This document shows, one piece after another, positions 17,554 through 26,291 of a DNA stretch of 64,000 nucleotides. The notes beneath the pieces are model-generated. The model was not told the DNA's origin and did no database searches. It saw only the letters and a program-made list of their open reading frames with translations. How positions within the stretch are numbered: the first letter of the stretch is position 1; the number at the start of each line of letters is the position of its first letter. Location: the NCBI RefSeq assembly GCF_900184255.1, contig NZ_LT854640.1:1211422-1275421 (forward strand). Reading direction: 5' to 3'. Source of the DNA: Haloimpatiens massiliensis. Its GTDB lineage: Bacteria; Bacillota; Clostridia; Clostridiales; Clostridiaceae. The translations under genes were made by a program, and so were the position numbers.

Positions 17554-18226
17554 AAAACCGCCAATAATATTTTTTAGGCGTAGCCTTTCGTTTAAGCCCT
17601 AATTCCCGATTATTAATAATATTTTGTCTAATCGGGAGATATAATTAGTTACTTTAGATTAGAAACTAATGAATAACCAATTATTAAAAATAAGATATTG
17701 AATAAAATTTAATATCTTTTGTAGCAATACACCGCCTTGTATAAATCTTAGCTTTAATATTTAGGCTGGCTGTCGCCAATAAAAGATTTTTAAAGGCTTT
17801 AAAAAAAACTATAATTATTCCATTAATGACATAATTATATTTTTTATTATCAAATTATTATATTTATATACTTTTTATTTAATTAAAGATTTTCTGTAGC
17901 ATAGCGGAGGAAAATCATCCTTTAGTTAGCTGTCTCCCTCCTTTGATAACTTATGCATGAACCGAAAAATCTGTCTTTAAGGTAACAATAAATATATTTT
18001 TTAAGACTATTGAGCTAGCCTTAGAAATTCTTTGTTTTCAAATTTCAATACCCGTTAAGAAGCTTTCATGTTTGAGCGCCGTTAGAAGCGAGTTTGAAAG
18101 CTTTAGGGGATTGAAATTTGAAAACATTAGAATTTCTTGGCGTATTGCGAACAGTCTTAAAAAATATATTTATTGTGGACTTAAAGACAGATTTTTCTTG
18201 CAGAACTTGCTTCTCAATATTCTTAC
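17502..18226. repeat. Family 2 palindromic element, copy A (725 bp)
   Basis: Three parts. The left arm 'aaaggatgattttcctcc' (from 17502) has its inverted partner at 17885-17923 ('...gaggaaaatcatccttta'). A ~340-bp variable centre lies between them. A 234-bp hairpin at 17964-18197 follows, with ends 'gaaaaatctgtctttaag' and 'cttaaagacagatttttc'. The end 'caatattcttac' joins the SIR2-like gene and contains its stop codon. The second copy is at 59944-60497. No protein is encoded. It may be a non-autonomous mobile element or an RNA gene. Confidence 0.85.
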
Positions 18227-19278
18227 TTTACGAATTCTTCAAGACAACTACATAAAATTATTGGTTTATTGTAATGTAGTATCCTCTTAACGTCCTCTAT
18301 TGCAGTGGTATTGGGGTTTACCCATATTAAGTTTTCAAGCTCTCTGCCCTGAAAACTTTCTAATAATAATTTTTTTATAGAAAAATCTGTTATAGGGAAA
18401 GAATATCCTATTATCACTAACTCTTTACAGCTTTTTAATTCATCCTTAGCTTTTTTCCATATACCATGTATAAGTTTTTGTCTATAGTCTTTATAAAGTA
18501 CAGGTGGAATAATTAATGGATCCATTATACCCTTATCTGTATAAATTTCATTATCTTGCCACCAGCATTTATTAGTTAAAACCACCTTACCAGAACCATC
18601 TATATTAATTTTTTTATCATCCTTCAACTCTATATAATTCACCCAATTTAATGAACCATGCAGCTTTAAAATTTCAAACCCCTTTAAACTTTGATTATTT
18701 ATTTTACCATTGATAAGATTGTTCTCTTTCTGCATTTTCACTTCATCAAAACACACGCCATAACATTGGCTATTTTGAGCAGAAATTCCTGTGGCATATT
18801 CAATAGCCTTTTCTAAATTACAATCATAATTAAATGTAATAATGCTCTCTCCATTTTCGCAAATTCTCTTACCAAAAGAAACCATAGCTGAAGATTCTTT
18901 AGCAAACTTTTGAAACGGATATAAATTTTCTATAAACATAACCTTAAATAATGAATTTATTTTAATTAATTCATAGGCATCTAAGTATCTTTTCTCATCC
19001 AACGCTTCTAATATTTGTAATTGTAAAAGTGTAAAACACTCCCCTATATCGAAATGAGTTTCACTTAAGCTATCTGGATTCAGTGTCCAATATTTTTCTA
19101 TATAACAAAATACTGATGAAAATTTATTAATGTAATATTCCTTAGCGCATTTATCTTTTTTAAATAAGGTACTGAAAAAACTTTTAGATAAAGGTGGACT
19201 TATTCCATCTTCTCCTTTTATACATTTATTTATTCCCGCTCCTATTAAATAAACTGTACCCTTTGTATCCTTTCTCAT
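18223..19278 (-). CDS. SIR2-like NAD-binding protein, possible defence gene
   Basis: 351 aa with SIR2-fold signatures: VYLIGAGINKCI near the N-terminus, IITFNYDCNLEKAI, LKLHGSLNW and LVIIGYSFPITDFSIKKLL. The Asn and His expected for NAD cleavage (FNYD, LHGS) are present. Such SIR2 domains act as NADases in several phage-defence systems, but no partner gene (Argonaute, HerA, TIR-like, Thoeris B) lies next to it. The ATG at 19278 follows AGGTGA. The stop codon is inside the family 2 repeat, so the original C-terminus may have been altered. Confidence 0.78.
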   Translation of the reverse strand: MRKDTKGTVYLIGAGINKCIKGEDGISPPLSKSFFSTLFKKDKCAKEYYINKFSSVFCYIEKYWTLNPDSLSETHFDIGECFTLLQLQILEALDEKRYLDAYELIKINSLFKVMFIENLYPFQKFAKESSAMVSFGKRICENGESIITFNYDCNLEKAIEYATGISAQNSQCYGVCFDEVKMQKENNLINGKINNQSLKGFEILKLHGSLNWVNYIELKDDKKINIDGSGKVVLTNKCWWQDNEIYTDKGIMDPLIIPPVLYKDYRQKLIHGIWKKAKDELKSCKELVIIGYSFPITDFSIKKLLLESFQGRELENLIWVNPNTTAIEDVKRILHYNKPIILCSCLEEFVK

Positions 19279-19471
19279 ACTATCACCTATTAATAACCCC
19301 TTTCTTAATTCTTAGTCTAGTCTTTTAACCATCTCATTACAGTAATTTTTCCCCTTTAAATTTACTAAAATAATAACAAATTATTATTTTTAACTAAAGT
19401 TTTTAATCCAGATAAAATCTTTTAACTAAAATGTCTTAATTTATTTTGTCCAATTTTGCAAAAAATACAAA

Positions 19472-19503
19472 AGCTCTATAACCATTTAAGTGATTATAGA
19501 GCT
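19472..19503 (-). terminator. Terminator after the nucleotide-sugar dehydrogenase
   Basis: A 10-bp stem, 'agctctataa' (19472-19481) / 'ttatagagct' (19494-19503), is followed on the minus strand by TTTTGTATTTTTT. It lies 41 bases after the dehydrogenase stop. Confidence 0.85.
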
Positions 19504-19543
19504 CTCTATTTAATTATTCTTATTATAATAAATACATTTGCTA

Positions 19544-20860
19544 TTAAAGTTTGTGTATTTTTTCTCTATTGTTTTTAACTTCTTTTGTAGCATTTCTTGT
19601 ATCATAAAGAAGTGTTGCTTCTTTAACTATTCTTTCATAATCATAATCGCTATGGTCTGTAGTTATTAGAACTATATCAGCAGTTTTTATAGCCTCTTCC
19701 CAATTTACTGAAGTATATTCTTTTCCTGCATGTTTAAAATTTGGAACATATGGGTCATTGTATATAACATCTGCGCCATTTTTCTCTAAATGTTCTATAA
19801 CTTTTAATGCTGGTGATTCTCTCATATCGTCTATATCCTTTTTATAAGCCACTCCCATTAGAAGTACTTTTGCACCATTTAGTGCTTTCTTATGACCGTT
19901 CAATAGTCTCATAGCATTGTCTACTACAAATTCTGGCATGCAATCATTTATTTCACCTGCTGTTTCTATAAGTCTTGTATGATAGTCATACTCCCTAGCT
20001 TTATATGTTAAGTAGAATGGATCTAGTGGTATGCAGTGTCCACCTAATCCTGGACCCGGATAGAATGCCATAAATCCATAAGGCTTAGTCTTAGCTGCTT
20101 CTATTACTTCCCATATGTCAATACCCATTTTCTTACATAATATTGCCATTTCATTTGCAAGTCCTATGTTTATATGTCTAAATGTATTTTCTAATATTTT
20201 CTCCATTTCTGCTACAGCTGGAGATGATACTTCAAATACTTCTCCTTCTAATACGCTTCTATATAAAGTAGCTGCCACTTTTGTACACTCTTCTGTACAT
20301 CCGCCTACTACTTTTGGAGTATTCTTAGTTTTAAATAATTTATTACCTGGGTCAACTCTCTCTGGTGAAAATGCTAGAAAGAAGTCTTCTCCACATTTTA
20401 ATCCTGATTCTTCTAATATTGGCTTAACTATTTCTTCAGTAGTTCCTGGATATGTAGTGCTTTCAAGTACTACAAGCATTCCCTTATGTAAGTATTTTGA
20501 TATACTTTTTGTTGACTCAACTACATAAGAAACATCTGGTTGTTTAAATTTATCTAATGGTGTTGGCACTGCTATAGCAACTGCATCTACATCTTTTACA
20601 AATGAAAAATCTGTAGTAGCTCTAAGCAATCCTTTTTTAACTAAATCTGAGAGTTCTTCATCTAATATATCACCTATATAGTTATGTCCTTGATTAACAA
20701 GTTCTACCTTTTTATCTTGAACATCGAATCCTATTACTTTATATCCAGCTTTAGCTTTTTCTACTGCTAGTGGAAGTCCAACATAACCAAGTCCAACTAC
20801 ACCTACTGTAGCTGTTTTATTGCTAATTTTTTCTATTAATTTTTCTGCTAATGGATTCAT
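19544..20860 (-). CDS. UDP-sugar 6-dehydrogenase (UDP-N-acetyl-mannosamine/glucosamine type)
   Basis: 438 aa, starting at the ATG at 20860 behind AGGGGAG; the longer frame is not supported. The N-terminal Rossmann motif GVVGLGYVGLPLAVEKAKAG, the catalytic Cys region PGPGLGGHCIPLDPFYL (around residue 265) and the C-terminal domain MGVAYKKDIDDMRESPALKV define the UDPGDH family, closest to the WecC/TviB branch. It makes a uronic acid form of a UDP-amino sugar. The two aminotransferases upstream suggest a surface glycan or flagellin sugar pathway. Exact substrate is not visible. Confidence 0.93.
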   Translation of the reverse strand: MNPLAEKLIEKISNKTATVGVVGLGYVGLPLAVEKAKAGYKVIGFDVQDKKVELVNQGHNYIGDILDEELSDLVKKGLLRATTDFSFVKDVDAVAIAVPTPLDKFKQPDVSYVVESTKSISKYLHKGMLVVLESTTYPGTTEEIVKPILEESGLKCGEDFFLAFSPERVDPGNKLFKTKNTPKVVGGCTEECTKVAATLYRSVLEGEVFEVSSPAVAEMEKILENTFRHINIGLANEMAILCKKMGIDIWEVIEAAKTKPYGFMAFYPGPGLGGHCIPLDPFYLTYKAREYDYHTRLIETAGEINDCMPEFVVDNAMRLLNGHKKALNGAKVLLMGVAYKKDIDDMRESPALKVIEHLEKNGADVIYNDPYVPNFKHAGKEYTSVNWEEAIKTADIVLITTDHSDYDYERIVKEATLLYDTRNATKEVKNNREKIHKL

Positions 20861-20932
20861 TTTAATTCTCCCCTTCTTTTCATAAAAGTTTAACAACAAT
20901 ATTTTATTATATTGACATAGGTTTTTCAAGTA

Positions 20933-21091
20933 AGGTACATGAAAATAAATAACAAGTCAAAGATGCTGGTATATTTTGTGTCAGACAAGGAAGCAGGTTC
21001 CGCCGCTAGTAGAACTATCGGTGGGTTCTGCTGACGCAGTATGACGCAAAATAGACTAGCATACTGACTTGTTATTTATTTGAATGTACCT
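20933..21091 (+). repeat. Family 1 palindromic repeat, copy 1
   Basis: 159 bp. The ends 'aggtacat' and 'atgtacct' are complementary, and 'aataaataacaagtca' pairs with 'tgacttgttatttatt', so the whole unit can fold into one long hairpin. The core around 'ccgccgctagtagaactatc' forms the tip. It lies between an aminotransferase and the dehydrogenase gene. Other copies are at 24986, 51590 and 62419. Confidence 0.9.
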
Positions 21092-21142
21092 AAATACCTT
21101 ATATAGAATTATTAATACTAAAATTAATATATAGCTTTCAAA

Positions 21143-22264
21143 CTATTTTTTGTAAAAATTCAATATTGTATCACAAACAAATTCTACTTCTTCTCTTGTT
21201 ATTTCAGGATAAATTGGAAGAGCTAATATCTTTTCACAAGTTCTTTCTGCTACTGGGAAATCACCTTTTTTATATCCTAAGTAACTGAAACATTCTTGAA
21301 GATGTAGTGGTACTGGATAATATATACTGTATCCAATTTCATTTTCCTTTAGGTATGCTGCAAGCTCATCTCTTCTCTCTGCTAATATATTAAATACATA
21401 ATAAACGCCTTGTTGAGCTCCCTTTATTTTAGGAATATTTATATATTCACATTCTCCTAGTCTTTCCATATACAATTTAGCTATTTCTTCTCTCTTCTTT
21501 ATAGCTTCATTCATATATTTTAGCTTAACTCCCAATACAGCTGCTTGAATTGTATCTAATCTTGAATTATATCCAATATAATCATAATGATATTTTTTAG
21601 AAGCTCCATGAACTCTTAGCTTTCTTGCCATTTCTGCAAGTTCATCACTATTAGTAACTATCATTCCTCCATCACCATAGCCACCTAAAGTTTTAGTTGG
21701 GAAGAATGAGAATATTCCCATATCACCTATAGTCCCTGAATGTCTATAAGTCTCTCCATTTCCTTTCCATCTCATACCAAAAGCTTCTGCTGCATCTTCT
21801 AAAACTCTTATATCATATTTATTTGCTATTTCCATTATCTTATCCATATCTGCCATTTGTGAAAATAAATGAATTGGAAGTATTCCTGCAGTATTCTTAT
21901 TTATTTTTTCTTCAATTTTATTTATATCTATATCAAAAGTTTCTTCATCTATATCTACAAAAACTGGCTTTGCTCTGTGTTTAGCTATACACGAAGTGGA
22001 TGCTAAAAATGTAAAAGGTGAAGTTATAACTTCTTTTCCATCTTTAAATCCTAGTATGTCTGAAGCTATAACCAATGCATCTGTACCTGATGCAACTCCT
22101 ATAGCATGCTTAACTCCTGTAAATTCTTCTACAGCCTTTTCAAAATCCTTAACTTCCTGTCCTAAAGTAGATATTCCTCTTTCTATTACATTTTTAATAG
22201 CAGCATCAAATTCTGCCTTTTTTTCTTCATATTCTCTTTTTGAAGTATAAAAATTAACTTTCAT
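21143..22264 (-). CDS. DegT/DnrJ/EryC1/StrS-family PLP sugar aminotransferase
   Basis: 373 aa, starting at the ATG at 22264 (GGAGG upstream). PLP Lys lies in FFPTKTLGGYGDGGMI (about residue 190). The conserved GTDALVIASDILG and HLFSQMADMD support the fold. These enzymes transaminate UDP- or dTDP-keto sugars. It is one of two in tandem, with a nucleotide-sugar dehydrogenase downstream past a family 1 repeat. Confidence 0.93.
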   Translation of the reverse strand: MKVNFYTSKREYEEKKAEFDAAIKNVIERGISTLGQEVKDFEKAVEEFTGVKHAIGVASGTDALVIASDILGFKDGKEVITSPFTFLASTSCIAKHRAKPVFVDIDEETFDIDINKIEEKINKNTAGILPIHLFSQMADMDKIMEIANKYDIRVLEDAAEAFGMRWKGNGETYRHSGTIGDMGIFSFFPTKTLGGYGDGGMIVTNSDELAEMARKLRVHGASKKYHYDYIGYNSRLDTIQAAVLGVKLKYMNEAIKKREEIAKLYMERLGECEYINIPKIKGAQQGVYYVFNILAERRDELAAYLKENEIGYSIYYPVPLHLQECFSYLGYKKGDFPVAERTCEKILALPIYPEITREEVEFVCDTILNFYKK

Positions 22265-22365
22265 AAAAAATTGCCTCCTTTTTATCACAGCATTACATAA
22301 CTCTTATATAACACTATCAATACTCAATTAAATTATTGCTACAGTAAAAATATTTATATTTTTAT

Positions 22366-23535
22366 TTACTTTATAAATTTTTCCACACTCTTTATTAATT
22401 CTTCTACCACATACTTAGCATCTTCTAAACTCAATGTAGAATACACTGGTAAGGATATTTCGTTAACATATCGCTTGTATGCATTTGGATAGTCTTCCAT
22501 TTTGTATCCTAAATTTTTATATAAACTTAAAAGTGGTAATGGCATATAATGAACATTGGTAGCTATACCCTTCTCTGCCATATCAATAATTACATTGTTT
22601 CTCATTTCTTCTGTAAAATCTTTTAATCTTAGTAAAAACAAATGATATGATGTTTCTCTTATATCATCTTTCTTAAATGGAACCTCAGCCCATTTTTTAT
22701 CTTTTAAAGTTTCAGTATATGTGTCAAATATTTGTTCTCTTCTTTGAAGCATTTTTTCATATCTACTAAGCTGACCTAAACCTATTGCTGCATTTAAATC
22801 CGTCATATTACACTTAAATCCATCAGTTACTATATCATACTTCCATGCTCCAGCCTTCATTTTTGATAAAGCATCCTTAGTTTGCCCATGAAGAGAGTTT
22901 GTCTTAAATTCTTTTTTCAATTCTTCTTTTCCAATTTTATTATTAAATGTAATAGCTCCACCCTCTACAGTTGTTAAGTTCTTTACTGCATGAAAAGAGA
23001 ATACATGAAAATCCGCTTGACTTCCAACTCTGTTTCCTTTATACTTTCCACCTAGTGAGTGAGCTGAGTCAGATATAAATATAATATCTTCTCTTCCTTT
23101 TTCTCTAAGTATTCCTCTTATTTTATCATAATCTACAGGCACTCCTGCCACATCTACAGTTATTATAGCCTTAGTTTTTGGTGTTATAGCTTCACCTAAT
23201 TTTTCTTCATCAATTAAAAAACTTCCTGGTTTAACATCTACAAAAACTGGCTTTGCACCTCTATGAAGTATAACACTAGCAGTAGCCGTATAAGTATATG
23301 CTGTAGTAATAACTTCATCGCCCTCTTTTATATCAAAGCTCTTTAGTATAAGTTCCATACCTGCTGTAGCACTAGAAAGAGTTACTGCATTATCACACTC
23401 ACAGAACTTTTCAAGTTTTTCTTCAAATTCTGCTGTTTTAGGTCCTGTAGTTATCCAGCCTGATTTTAAAACCTCTACTACTAAATCTATTTCCTTTTGT
23501 GTTATATCCGGTGGTGAAAAAGTTATATTCTTCAT
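22366..23535 (-). CDS. DegT/DnrJ/EryC1/StrS-family PLP sugar aminotransferase
   Basis: 389 aa, starting at the ATG at 23535 with AGAAGGAAG upstream. PLP Lys lies in FSFHAVKNLTTVEGGAI (about residue 187). It differs from its neighbour (for example SSATAGMELILKSF in place of SGTDALVIAS), so the pair is not a recent duplication and probably acts on separate steps or sugars. A ~100-bp spacer separates it from the next gene. Confidence 0.93.
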   Translation of the reverse strand: MKNITFSPPDITQKEIDLVVEVLKSGWITTGPKTAEFEEKLEKFCECDNAVTLSSATAGMELILKSFDIKEGDEVITTAYTYTATASVILHRGAKPVFVDVKPGSFLIDEEKLGEAITPKTKAIITVDVAGVPVDYDKIRGILREKGREDIIFISDSAHSLGGKYKGNRVGSQADFHVFSFHAVKNLTTVEGGAITFNNKIGKEELKKEFKTNSLHGQTKDALSKMKAGAWKYDIVTDGFKCNMTDLNAAIGLGQLSRYEKMLQRREQIFDTYTETLKDKKWAEVPFKKDDIRETSYHLFLLRLKDFTEEMRNNVIIDMAEKGIATNVHYMPLPLLSLYKNLGYKMEDYPNAYKRYVNEISLPVYSTLSLEDAKYVVEELIKSVEKFIK

Positions 23536-23609
23536 ATTCTTTCTTCCTTCTTTCATACATATTTTTTTAATTCAATATATAATTAACTAATTGTCCTATT
23601 TAAAGACTC

Positions 23610-24821
23610 CTATTTTCTAGCTGTAAACAATCCAGTATCCTTAGAAATATGAATACCATTTTCTTCTTTTATTTTTTTATTTAAAAATTCTCTAAGTTCT
23701 TGAATTTTTTCTTCATCAAATTTTTCTCTCACATTACCTGGCATAGAGAATATGTAATCTATAAGTGGTTCTGCTTTAGTTATATTTAAGCTATCTTCAT
23801 ATCTTTCTATATTAATGTCCTTAAACCACTTTTTCATTACATCCGCACCATTTTCAAGCTGAAACTTAGATGTATTATCCCAGCTTTTTGAATTTATATC
23901 CTTAGAGCCAAATTGGGACATTAAATTTCTCATTTCTACCATGTGATTTTTACCCACAGTGGACGCATAAAAATATCCATCCTTATTCAATACTCTATGA
24001 ATTTCACCAAGAGCCCTATGTATATCATCTACATGATAAAGCATATGATTAGCTATAACCACATGGAAAGTCCCATCTTCAAAGGGTATCTCCTGCACAT
24101 CTACTATTTTAAACTTAAACCTGTTAGCTTTTTCCTTTAAGTTCATTTTAGCATCATAAAGCATTCCTTTTGAAAAATCCGTAAGAGTTATATCCCACTC
24201 TTTAGGTATTCTATCCATATTTTTAATCCATAAACTAGCATCTCCACATCCAAGTTCAAGTATCTTTAATTTTTTAGGTATATTGGAAATATTCAATAGT
24301 CTATCAAAATACCATCTCATCCAGCCATATTTATTAGCGCTAAGTTCATCATGAATTTTTATTCTCGACCTTAAATTTGATGCATTTTGGTATTGTGCTA
24401 ACAATTTATTATCCATATTTAATACATTTATTATGTTAGCAAAGTTTTCCCAATTTATTTCTTCATTTTTATTGAGCATTTGTAATGTATCATCTATAGC
24501 CTTCATTACCATCTTGGTATGCTGAATTTTTCTATCAACTATTTTCTTTTGTATCTCTAGAGATTTTTTAAAATCCTCTTCATTTACATCATAAACAGAT
24601 ATTTTTTTAATCTCATCTAATGAGAATCCTATAAATTTTAATGTCAATATCTTTTGAAGTTTAGCAAAATCATGCTTATCATAAAATCTCTGTCCTTTAT
24701 GATTGTACTCAGAAGGTTTTAAAAGTCCTATATTATCGTAGTATCTTAAAGTTCTTAAGGTTGTTCCTGCTTTCTTTGCAAAATCCCCTATACTCATGAG
24801 CTGGCTACCATCTTGTTTCAT
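23610..24821 (-). CDS. MerR-type regulator fused to a SAM methyltransferase domain
   Basis: 403 aa, with the ATG at 24821 behind GAGGTGG. Residues 8-110: MerR helix-turn-helix (SIGDFAKKAGTTLRTLRYYD, HKGQRFYDKHDFAKLQKI) plus a coiled helix. Residues from about 190: class I methyltransferase (KILELGCGDASLWIKNMDRI, FEDGTFHVVIANHMLYHV). A DNA-binding regulator covalently joined to a methyltransferase could couple methylation to expression. The target is unknown; the gene lies upstream of two sugar aminotransferases in the same direction. Confidence 0.88.
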   Translation of the reverse strand: MKQDGSQLMSIGDFAKKAGTTLRTLRYYDNIGLLKPSEYNHKGQRFYDKHDFAKLQKILTLKFIGFSLDEIKKISVYDVNEEDFKKSLEIQKKIVDRKIQHTKMVMKAIDDTLQMLNKNEEINWENFANIINVLNMDNKLLAQYQNASNLRSRIKIHDELSANKYGWMRWYFDRLLNISNIPKKLKILELGCGDASLWIKNMDRIPKEWDITLTDFSKGMLYDAKMNLKEKANRFKFKIVDVQEIPFEDGTFHVVIANHMLYHVDDIHRALGEIHRVLNKDGYFYASTVGKNHMVEMRNLMSQFGSKDINSKSWDNTSKFQLENGADVMKKWFKDINIERYEDSLNITKAEPLIDYIFSMPGNVREKFDEEKIQELREFLNKKIKEENGIHISKDTGLFTARK

Positions 24822-24985
24822 ATTTACCACCTCTTTTTAAACATTATACTACATTACGTTACGTCACCGTCAACAACTTTTTATAAAATAATTATGTACA
24901 TTTTATAAATTAATAAAATAAATTAAAGAAATTCCATATGAATTTCCACATTCACTTTACATTCTAAATTTCAACTTTTAAATTA

Positions 24986-25145
24986 AGGTACATGAAAATA
25001 AATAACAAGTCAAAGCTGCTGGTATATTTTGTGTCAGACAAGGAAGCAGGTTTCGCCGCTAGTTAGAACTATCAGTGGGTTCTGCTGAGGCAGTATGACA
25101 CAAAATACACTAGCATACTGACTTGTTATTAATTTGAATATGCCT
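24986..25145 (+). repeat. Family 1 palindromic repeat, copy 2
   Basis: 160 bp and the most diverged of the four copies ('gctgctggta', 'cgccgctagttagaac', 'gaggcagtatgacac'); its ends are 'aggtacat' and 'atatgcct'. It lies between the MerR-methyltransferase gene and the T-box leader, in the same orientation as the others. Confidence 0.85.
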
Positions 25146-25229
25146 AAAGTAGCAATTCAAATTAAAAATCATAAATATTTTTCTTTACTTTTACACGTTA
25201 AATTGATATAATTACTTTAAAATTTAATA

Positions 25230-25527
25230 TATTAAACTTCATTGATCAGGAAGAGTAGCTATAATCATGTATTTACAGAGAGTTAGGGATGGTGGAATCT
25301 TAACATTACTAGTTTTAGTGAATGGACCTGTTAGAAGTAAAACGAAATCTATTTATAGAGAGTAGCATTTACCGGAAACCTACCGTTAAAAAGGATAGGG
25401 TATGTTAGTACCTGAAAAGAGTGATATATAGTCTTAATTTAAATTTGTATATAATAAGATTAATATAAATTAGGTGGCAACGCGAATAAATCTTCGTCCT
25501 AATATAGGATGAAGATTTTTATTTTTT
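25230..25527 (+). promoter_or_regulatory. T-box leader, probable tRNA-Trp specificity
   Basis: The T-box sequence 'aggtggcaacgcg' is at 25472-25484. The stem I region (about 25230-25370) shows 'cagagagttagggatggtggaa'-type bases and a likely specifier 'tgg' at 25323-25325, followed by 'acc'. The terminator is 25488-25527. The UGG call rests on position and on the trpP gene that follows. Confidence 0.85.
25488..25527 (+). terminator. T-box terminator
   Basis: 'aaatcttcgtcct' (25488-25500) pairs with 'aggatgaagattt' (25506-25518) and is followed by T-rich bases. The 5' half would pair with the T-box in the antiterminator. Confidence 0.9.
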
Positions 25528-25566
25528 TGCATAGCTACACTAACAATCTAAAAGGAGGTGGAATCT

Positions 25567-25575
25567 ATGTTGTGA
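25567..25575 (+). other. Two-codon ORF (ATG TTG TGA) behind a perfect ribosome site
   Basis: AAAGGAGGTG at 25551-25560 is six bases before ATG TTG TGA at 25567-25575. A second short frame, ATG at 25580, encodes 13 hydrophobic residues (MNITGILFTILIF) and ends at 25621. Neither is in frame with trpP. This could be a leader peptide or ribosome stand-by site. Confidence 0.5.
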
Positions 25576-25650
25576 ACTGATGAATATCACTGGTATATTA
25601 TTTACAATTCTTATTTTTTAAAATTACTATTTGAAAGGGGTTCAAAAATT

Positions 25651-26163
25651 ATGAATTTAAAAAAATTAATTATCAGTTCTTTATTGCTAGCTATAGGTTT
25701 AATATTACATCAGGTTTCACCTGCATTATTTTTAGGAATGAGACCAGATTTTCTACTAGCCATGATGTTTATAGCTCTTTATATTACTAAAGATTATAAA
25801 TCCTCATTAATTATAGGCATTATTGCTGGATTTCTAACTGCTGCTACTACAACCTTTCCTGGTGGTCAAATTCCAAATATAGTGGACAAAATAGTTACTG
25901 CTCATGTATTATATGTATTTTTTAAAGTTGCAGAAAACAAATTAAATTGTCAAATAACTATGGCTGTTGCTAGTATCTTAGGAACGCTGGTAAGTGGATG
26001 TGTATTTTTAGGAAGTGCATTAGTATTATTTTCTCTTCCAGCACCGTTTTCCACATTGTTCTTAACTGTGGTTTTACCTGCTTGTGCTATAAACATTGCA
26101 GCAACACTTATACTATTTAAAGCCATAAAAAATGCCCTAAGGCGTTGTTCTGCAATTCAATAA
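25651..26163 (+). CDS. trpP: TrpP-family tryptophan transporter
   Basis: 170 aa, all membrane: about five segments, including KLIISSLLLAIGLILHQVSP, FLLAMMFIALYI, SLIIGIIAGFLTAATTTFPGG and FLTVVLPACAINIAATLILF. The size and the GGQIPNIVDK region fit TrpP (energy-coupled tryptophan uptake). The Trp-type T-box upstream supports the assignment. The ATG at 25651 follows GAAAGGGG. Confidence 0.88.
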   Translation: MNLKKLIISSLLLAIGLILHQVSPALFLGMRPDFLLAMMFIALYITKDYKSSLIIGIIAGFLTAATTTFPGGQIPNIVDKIVTAHVLYVFFKVAENKLNCQITMAVASILGTLVSGCVFLGSALVLFSLPAPFSTLFLTVVLPACAINIAATLILFKAIKNALRRCSAIQ

Positions 26164-26179
26164 TTATATTTGATAATAC

Positions 26180-26289
26180 AAAATGGAGCTGTCACATTAA
26201 GAAATTTACATGCAATATACCGTTTTGCAAGTTTAAACTTAACACAATATATCGCATTATTTATTCTTAGTGCCACAGCCCCATTTTTT
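26180..26289. terminator. Long palindromic terminator shared by trpP and the GNAT gene
   Basis: 'aaaatggagctgtcac'... (26180-26203) pairs with '...agtgccacagcccca'... (26264-26289) over about 24 bp, with a partly paired ~60-base loop. T residues follow at the plus-strand end (ccatttttt). It lies between two convergent genes. Confidence 0.65.
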
Positions 26290-26291
26290 AA

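Noticed and set aside
17502..18226. CRISPR or tRNA-like interpretation of the repeats
   Set aside because: No regular spacer-repeat pattern and no cloverleaf; arms are inverted, not direct.
18072..18290. 72-codon frame in the family 2 hairpin
   Set aside because: Its bases are those of the palindrome and it runs into the SIR2-like gene on the other strand; no ribosome site.
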